From Charina bottae (lineage: Eukaryota; Chordata; Lepidosauria; Squamata; Charinaidae), in the NCBI GenBank assembly GCA_023362775.1, contig JALMGJ010000005.1, positions 62,687,463 through 62,751,462 of the forward strand: 64,000 nt of DNA. Reading direction: 5' to 3'. Below, piece by piece: positions 53,731-64,000 of this stretch. The translations under genes were made by a program, and so were the position numbers. The first letter of the stretch is position 1. Every line of letters begins with the position of its first letter. A model generated the notes under the pieces. It worked only from the letters and a program-made list of their open reading frames with translations, had not been told where the DNA came from and ran no database searches.

Positions 53731-56700
53731 AGTGAATGGGTATGAGGAAGTGAGTCATGTTGTATTAAGGGTGCTTCTTTGTATTGCCGGTAATATTCAT
53801 GCCACTCACTGAGAAGCACTGTTTTAGGGCATGCATTTATGGCAATACCTTCCATTTTACTTATAGATTTAATTTCACTGAGCTTGCTACTCCATATTCT
53901 TTTTTAGTGGCAAGTCAGATGCTCCGCCCACACTGATGTATGATGAGGTTGATTTTGAAGCACTAGCTTTATTTTATCCAAAGTATCTGATCTGGTGAAA
54001 CTCAAGTGTTATATTGAAAGAAAAAAGTTTTCCTGTTATCTCAAATAAAACTCCCAATATTTAATGCTTCTGTACTGTATTTCTAAAAATTGCCAAGTGT
54101 GAATGGACCCAAAGGCTCAGGAATATAATTAAAAAATAAATTTCTTTAAGGGAATTAAAGTTTATTAATTATATTTTTTCTTGCCCTCTTTAGAGAGTTT
54201 CTCATTCTTTCCAATTTAATCACCAAAACCACTCTGAAAATGAGGGCAAAGCAAAATTTTACTTTAGCAAAATGCTTAACAATCACATTTTGTGGATATT
54301 TAAGGATGTGTTTTGGAGAAAGAGTCAAAGAGTTCTGTTGCTGGCAAAAAAGGGGATGGGTTTTTCAAGCCTTATGAAGTTTGTCTTACTACATTGTTAA
54401 GAATTTTTACCTTCATTAAAAATATTTAATAATTTGCAAGGAGTGGGCAACATAAAAAAATAGTTGATGTATATTACTGAAAAACTGATGTGGAATAATA
54501 TTAAAAATGCATAAAACTTAAGTTTCATATGATCTAGTTAGATATTCTTTCCAAAATGAATATAGCAATGATAAGAAAAAAATGAGCAAGCTACTTTGCA
54601 CATAATGTATGGAATATGTTTTCTGTAATTGCACCTTGAATACTTCAGCATTGAGTGAGCTTGTTCTTTACTTATTTAAAACAAACCACTGAACTGGTGT
54701 TAGTCACATTTCAAGTGTTGCTATGTTTCACTCTCTTTTAACAAGTGTCAGGAGCAAGAACATGTAGATGTGTTTGTTACTTAGAAAAGCTATGGTGTGA
54801 ACTAAGTAATTAAGTAGAGGTAAAAGTGTTAAATTAAAATAGGAGTGCTTCACAAAGTTTGTCATAAGTCATTATCATGTAGCAGCTATTTTTGGAAAGT
54901 GGATGTAATACTTTCCTTATCTTTCCAGTGCCAATTTGAACTGTGAAAATATTGGAATTTTATTTTTTATGCAAAAAGATATTTTGGAAATATCTTATAA
55001 ATATAATAAAAATAATAAAATAATTTAAAATAACATAAAATAATTAGTAATTGTGGCATTGGAAATGTAAGTAACTATTGCCATTTAGATTGTCAAATGT
55101 TAAAGTTTGTTTTCAAAATTAGGATTATAAACTTACAGAAATTGGCCACACATTATTTCTTCTATTTATTAGTAATTATTAATTATTTTACATTGATAAG
55201 AAGGAAATTAAAGAAATAGTCAGATCCATCCTGATTGGAGTGTAGTACTTATTTAGAATAGGAAGCCAGAGTGCATGTTCATTTAGCAACCTAAGATCTT
55301 TAAGCCAACTTCACAGGTATCACAAGGGCTAAGGAAGCATGTGATGAAATGTCTGTTTTGATGCAAAAATTTCTCCTTACATATTTGCATGCAGCCTTAT
55401 GATGCAAGTACAAAAGGGTGGAGCTTATACTGTGATATCGCAATGCACATTTGGTCATTGTGATTAAGTACAGGTACCCATGGCCAAAATGTTCATTTTG
55501 TCCAGGAGAGCAAGGGAGGCAACTAGAATTATCTCCATGGTTCCTTAATGAATAACCGACTATATTCACACATCATGTTTGGTTAACCATGATTTATTGA
55601 ATAAACTCAATTTATTTAGCTTCACATAACACATCAAGCCAAAACCAAACAAACCAACATGATTTAGTGCATTTTGTGGACTAAATTTATTATAAGCCAG
55701 CAAATATTTCCTTAAAACCCTAGTCGTCAGCTTTTGGGACTAAACCCTCCCTCAATTCTTAATGCCACATTGGCGGCTGAGTATAGGAGGTGTTATCAGA
55801 AATACCATACTGCCTATTCTGCTCTAGCATATGAGTCCCTTCTTAATTAAATGCACAAGCATTTCATTTACTATTTGAGACTGGACAAGTCTTTAGAAGA
55901 GGATAAACCAACTTTAAACAGTGCTTTTCCTCTTGCTTTCCATGTGAACATTCAGTCAAAGGGGAAATTTTCTATGACTCTAAATCTCATTATTAGATTT
56001 GAACCTAACATTTTTTCCCTGCAGAACCATATTGTGAGATTCAGAAGTTCCAACTTTCTTTCAGCTTAACCTATATGGCTGATTAAAATGAATGAGATAA
56101 TAGGGAAAACATTTTTAATAACTGCAAAGTCCTATTCAGAAAATTTAGCCATAATGAGGGTATTCCAGTAGGTGGCTTAAAGTTAGAATTACTGTTTGTT
56201 CATGAGGAATCAGATTTATGGTGTGTAAAATGTTTTTTAAAAAGGGAATCATGACAATGAATGATGATGTAATGTAGCTGTATACCATCCACTGAATTTT
56301 TGTTTTTAAAAATAGACTGTCAGCTTTCCAAACTTTTCAAACTGATATTTCTGGATTATGTGCTTTTTCTTTTCTAGTAGTTCTGCTATTTGTTTTGAAA
56401 TGGATCTTTTGAATCCCTCCCTCCTGAGGAGCAGGAAAAACTGCAGATGATCAAGGCATGGGGGAAGGTAACAGCACACAGCCTAGAAGGAAAAGCAATG
56501 TGTCCGTTCATACCATCCACCTCCTTAATTGTCTCCTTTATTCATTTTAAGTTGCAATTGAATCAGAGAGACTAGTAATTATTATAGGAAGAATATCAAC
56601 AAATTAGTAGGATCCATCTGATTCAAAAGACTTCAGGAATCTTTAAACAAGCATTGTTGAGTAAATGCATCTTCTTTATTTTTTATTATTGCATGAACTT

Positions 56701-59700
56701 CTGAATTGATGGGATTTCGGCAACAGAATGTTGACCAGCATAGAATAGCATGAGCGTGCCTGGGGTAAACCTGGGCTTTCATCGCCCTTGTGGTATAGTA
56801 GTCAAAATGTTCCAAAACTGGTACTCCCTTTACCACTGGCAGGGAATTACATGGGTATGGCTAAGTCTGGTAACCTGGTCTACACCTTCTGTATTACTAA
56901 AACTCATCATATGACAGGCATGATTGGCAAAGCCATAATGAGCAAAAGCAGTAAATATGTACTGTATGGGACTATCAGATGCCCTTGGGTTATGCTTTGC
57001 ATAACACTGCTTAATTAAAAAGGGAATAGTATGATGAGTATGTATGTATGTACATATGCAACCCCCCCCCCAAATAAAAGTAGAATAGGGATAGTTCTCC
57101 CACTCTGTAGTTCTTTACTTCTGCTTACTGCTTTCTTCTTAGGGCCAGTTGAACTGGTCAGCTTATTACACATCTCACTTCATTTCAGCTGAAACAATTT
57201 TGTTGAGAAAAATTTTGAAGTATGACATTACAGTATTGAGTGAATCTGACAGAGAAACTGGTTGCTTATGAAGGACATGGAAAAGACTTCTAATAAAATT
57301 TTGATAGTTAATAATAGGAGGGATTTGGAATGTTTGTGTGTGTGTGCACATTATTTTTCCAGATATAACAAATGTTGTATTCAGTATAGCAAGGTTCTGT
57401 TTACAAATCTACTTCCTAAAGGTTTTTATTTTTAATTTTTTGTTACTATAAACCAACTGGCTGCAAACAACAACATATAAAAAGTTATGATCAATATTTT
57501 GAAGCATTTGGGATTCTAAATCAATAGAAGAGGTGACATGAATTTCACAAATTGGGCCCATTCTAACTAGCATTTTTAAAAGTGCATTGTGACCATTTTT
57601 TTTCCTGTCACTTTTTATCAACACCCCCCTTTTAATGTTGTTTCTAAAGCCTGGATGGGGCTTGAAATCTAGAAGCAGCTTCTTAATGAAGCATGGAAAG
57701 ATACAGTTCAAACAAGGAATTTAAATATCAGACTGCAGATATAGATGCTCCCTGATACTGTATCTATCTGGATTTGAACAATTATATAGGTTCCTTTCCT
57801 ATCGACTTGGGATCTTAGCTGGTTGAAAATGTGGTGATCCACATGACATTAATTTCATATACAACACATGACTTAAATTTATTCATTCAGAGAGATGATA
57901 CTTAGATTTCTTCTCTGTACTAATACATTTTAATGGTACCACACAGGCACTTTCAAGTGCACTATTACCCATGTGAAAATTTAACTGACGCAATCTTGTG
58001 GGAGGATCAGCTTGTAAAACAGTACTTTCAGGAGTGACTACTGCTGCACATTTTGAACAATAATACTATAGGATGCTATTGTGCTTGACATCAGGAATGA
58101 GTGGAGCTAAATAATTAAGAAAGCTGAGTGGTTTAGGCTGTGACTGAAACATTTACTTGTGCATTTATGTGATGAGGCTTGTCTGGCAGAGAAGTTAAGT
58201 GTCAGACTCCATGTCATTTAATGCTAGACTAAGGAGACTTTCGAGTTGCTGCATTTCTCAGTAAAAAGCAATGTGTAGATAGCAAATTTCAGGTTTATAT
58301 CAAGCCAAGGGAAGCGTAACTCATTCTAAAAATTGTCTTGTCTTTATATATGAAGAATGCAACATTTTTTATTTTATTTATTGAGTTTATAAAAGCTTTC
58401 ATTGTTTAGATTATGTAAAGCTTTGGGAAGGAAGAAATTATTGAAATTTATTCAACTATCTTTTGTGTGCGGAAAGAGAATTGAGGCAGAGATTTTAAAC
58501 ATTCCTGTAGAAAAATAGGAATTATTGGCCTTTTGACAACTTTCCTTCTTAGTATTAGAAATTGTCTTCATCTGTGCTTTTTTCCTCATATTTTTCTAAA
58601 TATTTCATCAACATTAGGAATATCTTTCTTTTGGTGAAATGCATCTATGTGCAACTATATTGTAGGGGTCCTCAATTTTTAAAAGCACCACAATCATGTC
58701 TCTCTATATTCAAGTGAAAGGAATGATTATTCAACTCTTTGGATGAGGCAGGCTTTGCCTTCTCAAAAGCTGACTGGAGGAGAATGGGGAAGAGGTCTAC
58801 AGTATGTACTTCAGTCCTTTTGTGTCAAGTCAGAAAGGGGAAAATGGAAGTTCTTAGCTCTTGGTGAGTTAGCTACTTCTTAGCTACTTTTCTCAACAAC
58901 AGCTTTCCACCATTTAAATAAATGAAAAAAGGATTCATTCTGTTGAACAATGAAGAAAAGAGAGGAAATGGAGGAAGAAAGGCTGTTTCCACCAAAATCT
59001 GGCCCAACAAGAATCAATGATAGAGGAAGGAACTTCTTCCCCAGCTGTTTGGGTGTGTTTTGGTGGAGAGAAACAGCATAGTTCTTTTCCCTCCTGTATG
59101 AAAGTGATTTGTGAAATACAGTAGCCATTTTGGAGTGACAGTACTAACATGGGAGAATGGGGTTGGCATTCTCCTTCAGTTCCTTTAATAGTCTTCATCA
59201 TTGAAACGGATGAGACTTTGAAGTGACAGAATATTCACAGCAAACTTCCCAGTTATATTATTTTGACCCAGTCCTACAGAGTAGTAGTTAAAAGCTAATG
59301 ATATCCATTAACAGTTTTCATGGTAATATATGAAACATTAACATGCATGACAGTAGGTTGCAATTAACACGTTTTCCAAACACTGAGAACTGAAATCACC
59401 ATATGGTGTTCTACATAGTGATGTGAATTTCTATCAGACTACTTCATAGCAGACATTAATTAAATATGGATTAGATTAAATAAAGCATGTAAGAAGTAAT
59501 TTGCAAGACTAGAGAAGATACTGTTTTTCTGTCTACTGCCTTCCAGTATAAATTTCACAGTGCATTTTGTCTGCCTATGTCATCCCCCTTACTTTTGCTC
59601 TGTGGGCAACTGGTTTGTAATCTTCCATTAAGATGAATCTGAGCATGTTCCATCCTTCTTCAATCCCAGCATCTCAGATGTTCACATTCTATATAATTTT

Positions 59701-62665
59701 TGCTTGCAAGATACATTTTTCAGATTAACAGCTCATACTGATTTCTCTATTTCTTCAGTCCTTATAACCATTTTGTGAAATTACAGCACTGCCACAAGGT
59801 AGCATAAGTGATGTCAAAAGTGAGGCATTTCCACATACAGGGTATGCTTCACTGGCTTCACCTTCTAAACTCAATTCACCATTTTCATACTAACATGAAT
59901 GTCCTCAATAATCCTTTTTAACTGGCTAATACTCTCCTTTACACAGCCAGTGAAGAGTGCAAGAAATAGCAGGAAGCTGGTGTTCAATCCCAAACAGAAA
60001 AGAAAGTCAAATAGATCACTGTATGAGAGCATTATCACCCTGCTTATCAAATATCACTTAATTTAGTAGAATTTTTCATTCATATTCACAGTATCCAGAA
60101 TCTCCAAATCTTACCCCTTTCTCTGAACTTTAATTTATTTCCATCTTTCTCTTATGATTTTCAGGTGAAAAACTTACATTCCTTCCTGAAAGTAAGCCTC
60201 ATTGAGTTTCAAGGAACTTACTGTATTTCTGAATAGACACAGATAGACTATGTGTAGAATTTTGTATTACTCCATTTAATTCAATTACTCAATTGCAATT
60301 ATTGTATACATACAGAGAAGAAAATATACAAAATATTACTAGAAGCAGCCATTATTCCCACTGCCTTTTTCAGTCAGCTTGTACTATCCTGTCATTTTTT
60401 TTATTTTTTTTCAAGACAATTAACATAAAATAAAGCTATGCTCATTACTGTAAATTCCCATAGGGTTTCTTGCATGTACTATAAAAATGCAGTATTAAAA
60501 TGGTAATTTTTACTTTGTTATATATAGAATACTGACCAGGAAACACTAGAAGTGAAGCTATCAATTATCTTGGAGATCTGTCAGACTGGAAATATTAAAT
60601 GTTCAAGCACAATAGTAATTGTTCAGAATGGACACATGACAGTAATTAACATAGGAAGAAATGATGAATCCTCTAATGAAAAGCTAAAATGCTACTAATG
60701 ATTGTTACTGGCTAAACAAATACATTGTACCTTGATAAGATTTTATCTAACATATTAAATGCTTTTATATATGAGTGTCAACAGTTTTTATCACAAGAAA
60801 GTTAAAGCAATTCATGTGTTGAGGACAAAAATAAAAAATGCAGACTTGTACCTTATTTCTAGCTTCTAGATTTGTGACCTAAAATAATAGATATGAAGAA
60901 CATGGGATGCTTCTGAGTTTAAATAAGAATATTTCATGTGTTCATGAGATAATTAAACATTATATTTTAGGAAAATAAATGCAAATTGTGCTGATTTTGA
61001 ATTGAGTTTATGGAACTTGCTCTTGTGGTATAGTAGTCTTGTTCACCATTGGATCATTGATGCTGAATGCTGTCAGCTTCCTCTGGTGTACAGATGATGA
61101 ACTGATGGGAGAAGTATTTCTTGTACTTAAAGGATTCCAAGTCTTAAGCTGCAAAATAAAAACCTGTTGAGAAGAGCTTGCCCAGCTTAGATGAACTGGA
61201 ATGAGCTGCTTCAAACCAGGTGACTACATAATATACTGTTTAGTGCAAGAAATCATACATTTGAATAGAATGGCAGGGATATCAAACATGTTATCACTAA
61301 GTGCATGCTCTGCCACAATGATGCTCAGAAAATGGGCTCAATAAATGACAGAATCATCTCCATTGGAATCATATGAATATTAATATTATACAAGTATATG
61401 GGTACAATGAAAGTAAGAATCATTGAGGAAACACGCCAGAATGTGGAACATATAAAGCTTAATGGATATACTAGAAGACTATTCTTTCAAGGAATCGTTA
61501 CAATAAACAAGAAGCTAATGTAACAATTTAGTATGGAGAAACAAGGTGGTTCAGAATAGGGAAGGCAGTGAGACATTTGTTTTTCATAGCATGTAACGAA
61601 ATTTCTATACATTTTAATGTACATAAATTAGTTCATTCCCCTCAAAATTAACAGAGGAATCTATAGCACTGAAAATGTGCATACTGTATGTGTGAATGTA
61701 TGCCTGTATGTACAGTATGTGTGTGCATGGAATCAAAATTTCATTCCCATAAGCATTTACTTAGATAGGCTTCTACCTTTGACTTATACATTTTCCCCCT
61801 TTTACTGCTATAACATGATACCAGTGAAAAACTAAAATATCTCTAGTGCAACCCAATAACCCTTCCATTGGGGGCTTGGCTAGTATCTCACCTGGTGTCC
61901 TTAAGAAAAGCCATTGCAGTACTGTTGTTTTGCAGAAATTCTGATTCTTAATAGTTACCTGTGAGACTTGGCACTGGTGGGCTTTATTTAATTGATGCAC
62001 ATTGAATAGTGTATATTATATATAGAAAAATATATAATAAATAAATGTGTTCAAACTATTTTGTGTCATTTTTGGATACAAAACTCATATAAATGGCCCA
62101 AATTCAGTAATTTGTTAAAGAAGTGTGTTCCTTCTCTCCCAGATACAACATGACATCAGACCTGGCCTGAGAAGCAAAACCCACCCCTCCCATCAGGTTG
62201 CTATTCATAGCCCATTGCTCCTTCCTGCCCTTATCTTTTATTTGCACTTACCTTCCACATCAAGTCCTGGCAGCAGCACATTTAAAAATCTTTCAAATGC
62301 CATGGGGCCAGATAAGTTGGAAGAAGAACACGAGTGGTCACGGCATCAGGCAAAGAGCTCCAACCTTACAAGCTGCCTACTGCCACCATCCCTAATGTGA
62401 GAAGCAGTATACCTTTGGCCGTGTGATAGGGAAGCTCAATAAAATAGGATGCTGGACTTGGGACCACTGGCAGCAAGCAGATGTAATCTCTGTTCCACCA
62501 AATGCAGTGCCCCAGGGGGCAAAAATAAATTGCTCATAGGACAAGAGTAAGTGCAGATAATGGAAGCAACAGGTGGGAACTTCTCAGTTTTGGTCTCACC
62601 CAGCCTTTCTTCCAATCCATAGAATATATCTTGTGTGTATTTTGTGTGTATGTGTTAGGGGTAGT
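53731..62665. other. DOCK1 intron, nothing recognised (about 9 kb)
   Basis: The longest stretch without a recognisable transposon. It is AT-rich, with no conserved DOCK1 coding block and only short open frames (100 codons or fewer). Minor features are an A/T-rich 'aaataataaaataattt' patch at 54990-55045, a poly-C run at 57062-57071 and short GT/TA patches near 57030 and 61680. Confidence 0.45.
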
Positions 62666-62828
62666 AAGGTAAAGGTAAAGGTTTTCCCCTGCACAGTCGT
62701 GTCTGACTCTAGGGGGCGGTGCTCATCTCCGTTTCTTAGCCAAAGAGGCAGCGCTGTCCGAAGACGCTTCCGCGGTCATGTGGCCGGCATGACGTGCGCG
62801 GAACACTGTTACCATCCCACCAAAGTGT
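62666..62828 (-). mobile_element. Sauria-type SINE, 5'-truncated, minus orientation
   Basis: 'aggtaaaggtaaaggttttcccctgcacagtcgtgtctgactctagggggcggtgctcatctc' is the reverse complement of the tail of the SINE at 4638-4956. The body continues through 'tgtccgaagacgcttccgcggtcatgtggccggcatgacg'. The tRNA-like head is absent. Confidence 0.85.
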
Positions 62829-62849
62829 TGGGGTACTCTATTTTTTTAA

Positions 62850-63071
62850 AAATCTGTTCAGTCTTATCCGATTCTCGGAGACTACCTGGACAAGTCCCTG
62901 CAGTTTTCTTGGCAAGGTTTTTTGGAAGGGGTTTGCCATTGCCTCCTTCCTGGGGCTGAGAGAGAGACTGGCCCAAGGTCACCCAGCTGGCTTCTTGCCT
63001 AAGGTGGACTTAGAACTCATGGTCTCCTGGTTTCTAGCCTGATGCTTAACCGCTATACCACTGGCTCTCTT
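62850..63071 (-). mobile_element. tRNA-derived SINE, second family, minus orientation
   Basis: Reverse complement of the family at 10100-10331. It contains 'ccctgcagttttcttggcaaggttttttggaa', 'ggcccaaggtcacccagctggc' and ends in the inverted A-box region 'cttaaccgctataccactggctctc'. It lies directly beside the truncated Sauria-type SINE, suggesting one inserted next to the tail of the other. Confidence 0.85.
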
Positions 63072-63192
63072 AAGGAATTGATTCTACATTTAAAGACTTA
63101 AGTGGTTGCATCATGTCTATATGAAAAACAATCCACATTCTTCTGAATCTGCACTGACTTTAGGATGTACAGGAGAATTGTTTTTAACTACC

Positions 63193-63275
63193 AACAAACC
63201 GCCCAGAGTCCCCTTTGGGGGTGATGGTGCGGTGATAGAAGTTGAAAAATAGATAGATAGATAGATAGATAGATA
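63193..63275 (+). repeat. CR1/L3 3' end followed by (GATA)n
   Basis: 'caaaccgcccagagtcccctttgggggtgatggtgcggtgatag' is the CR1/L3 terminal block, with a tail that has expanded into about six TAGA/GATA units (63250-63273). Confidence 0.75.
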
Positions 63276-63529
63276 CTTAGATAGAAACCAAAATTGAAAT
63301 AACTACTGATTAGAACTGCTGCTGTCAAGATGAAGCCAAGTCAATACTGAAAAGCAGGCTTAGAATGTTTGGGAACATAACCCTGTGTTTTATAAATGGA
63401 TTTTGACATTCTGGAATTTACTGGTTTCAATTTGATTGGAGGAAAAAGGCAGGCAGCAACATCTTGGTAGCAATGGGCAGAGGGAGAAAGGGGGTGGTCT
63501 GGTCTTAGGGACAGCATATTCAGTGTCTT

Positions 63530-64000
63530 TTATCAATTCCACCTTCTTACTCCCTGGGCTCAGGCTCTTGCTGTTCAATGCTAGATCAGCCTGTAATGAA
63601 ATACTACTCATCCATGAATGAGAGGGCTGACCTTGTGTGTATCACTGAGACCTGAATGGGCATGGAAGGGGAGGGCTGTCCCTCTTGGAAATGGGCTCAC
63701 GTAGATATCACATGTAGCATCAGCTGTGACCCTGGGGCAGAGCAGGAGCAGGAGAGCGGCTGTTGTCATCTAAGAGATTTTTGTGTCCTTCAGAGATACT
63801 GCTCCACAGATAATTGGATATAAAACCCTATTTATAAGTTGGGTTCTGGAGAACAGATGGGATTACTGCTTTTCTACTAGCCTCCCTGCTGCATAGTAGC
63901 TTCCACGTCACAGCTGCTCAACACTGTTTCTGGGTTGGTGGTGGAATTTCTCACACTCATGGTTCTGGGAGACTTTAATCTGCTTTCTCTGGTTGCAGAG
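63530..64000 (+). pseudogene. CR1/L3 LINE, 5' endonuclease part, runs off window
   Basis: Plus strand, across several stops and frame changes: 'LRLLLFNARSACNE' (63560-63600, cf. CR1 'LLLNARSV'), 'ADLVCITET', and near the right edge 'LMVLGDFNLLS', the endonuclease GDFN motif. These are the apurinic-like endonuclease blocks at the N-terminus of CR1 ORF2. The RT would lie beyond 64000. Many stop codons show it is inactive. Confidence 0.75.

Noticed and set aside
53219..53855. Long open frames with poly-Ser/Leu, poly-Glu or poly-Gly on both strands
   Set aside because: They are translations of the (TC)n, (CCT)n and (TCTCC)n microsatellites.
56780..56810. tRNA-like 'cttgtggtatagtagtc', also at 61021-61037
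   Set aside because: Shared 17-bp word resembling an A box, but no B box or cloverleaf follows; at most a very degenerate SINE.
37579..64000. Search for the next DOCK1 exon (after the split lysine codon) and for a nested opposite-strand gene such as INSYN2A, which I recall lying within DOCK1 in mammals
   Set aside because: No matching coding block or large exon was seen; the downstream intron probably extends past the window.

Overview
This is a stretch of vertebrate nuclear DNA, most probably from a squamate reptile (lizard or snake). The AT-rich, intron-dominated sequence carries a squamate-type repeat mix: BovB (RTE) LINEs, tRNA-derived SINEs with a BovB-like tail, CR1/L3 LINE 3' ends of the 'gtaaaccgcc...gggcggtgataaat' type, several L1 fragments, a Penelope-like element, hAT and Tc1/mariner transposons, and Ty1/copia LTR elements. 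Nothing here is bacterial or viral, and no tRNA, rRNA or CRISPR array was seen. The exact species cannot be read from the window.

The only host gene I can support is DOCK1 (dedicator of cytokinesis 1, a Rac guanine-nucleotide exchange factor), on the + strand. Two consecutive-looking exons, 13132-13233 and 37484-37578, have perfect GT-AG borders and join in phase to encode about 65 residues of the helical region between DHR-1 and DHR-2. They are separated by a 24.25 kb intron. The sequence before, between and after them is read as intron; the next exon was not found by eye in the remaining 26 kb.

Upstream intron (1-13131): an old Tc1-like element (1470-2860) interrupted by a hAT MITE and a CR1 3' end; a 5'-truncated L1 (2955-5645) interrupted by L1-tail, CR1, L2-like and SINE insertions; a CR1/L3 LINE (7550-8868); a SINE and L1-derived sequence.

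Middle intron (13234-37483): a hAT element (15538-18287) holding a BovB with one nonsense codon, an L1 with a 15-bp target-site duplication (TSD), a solo copia-like LTR with TSD GTCAG, a palindrome-ended repeat, and the centrepiece: a Ty1/copia element at 23562-35225 arranged LTR-internal-LTR-internal-LTR, bounded by a single 5-bp TSD (TGATA). All three LTRs are 654 bp once an L1-derived insertion is removed from the third. The primer-binding site matches the anticodon arm of initiator tRNA-Met, as in copia half-tRNA priming. The coding regions are broken in the same way in both units.

Downstream intron (37579-64000): a 372-bp solo LTR, a GC-rich hAT-like repeat with 41-bp tandem units, a nearly full-length Tc1 transposon (39578-41154) of a type common in fishes, further CR1, BovB, LINE and Penelope-like pieces (including a chimeric Penelope/BovB open frame), an ERV-like solo LTR, pyrimidine-rich microsatellites, two SINEs, and the 5' endonuclease end of a CR1/L3 LINE running off the right edge. 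A quiet interval of about 9 kb (53731-62665) shows no recognisable element.
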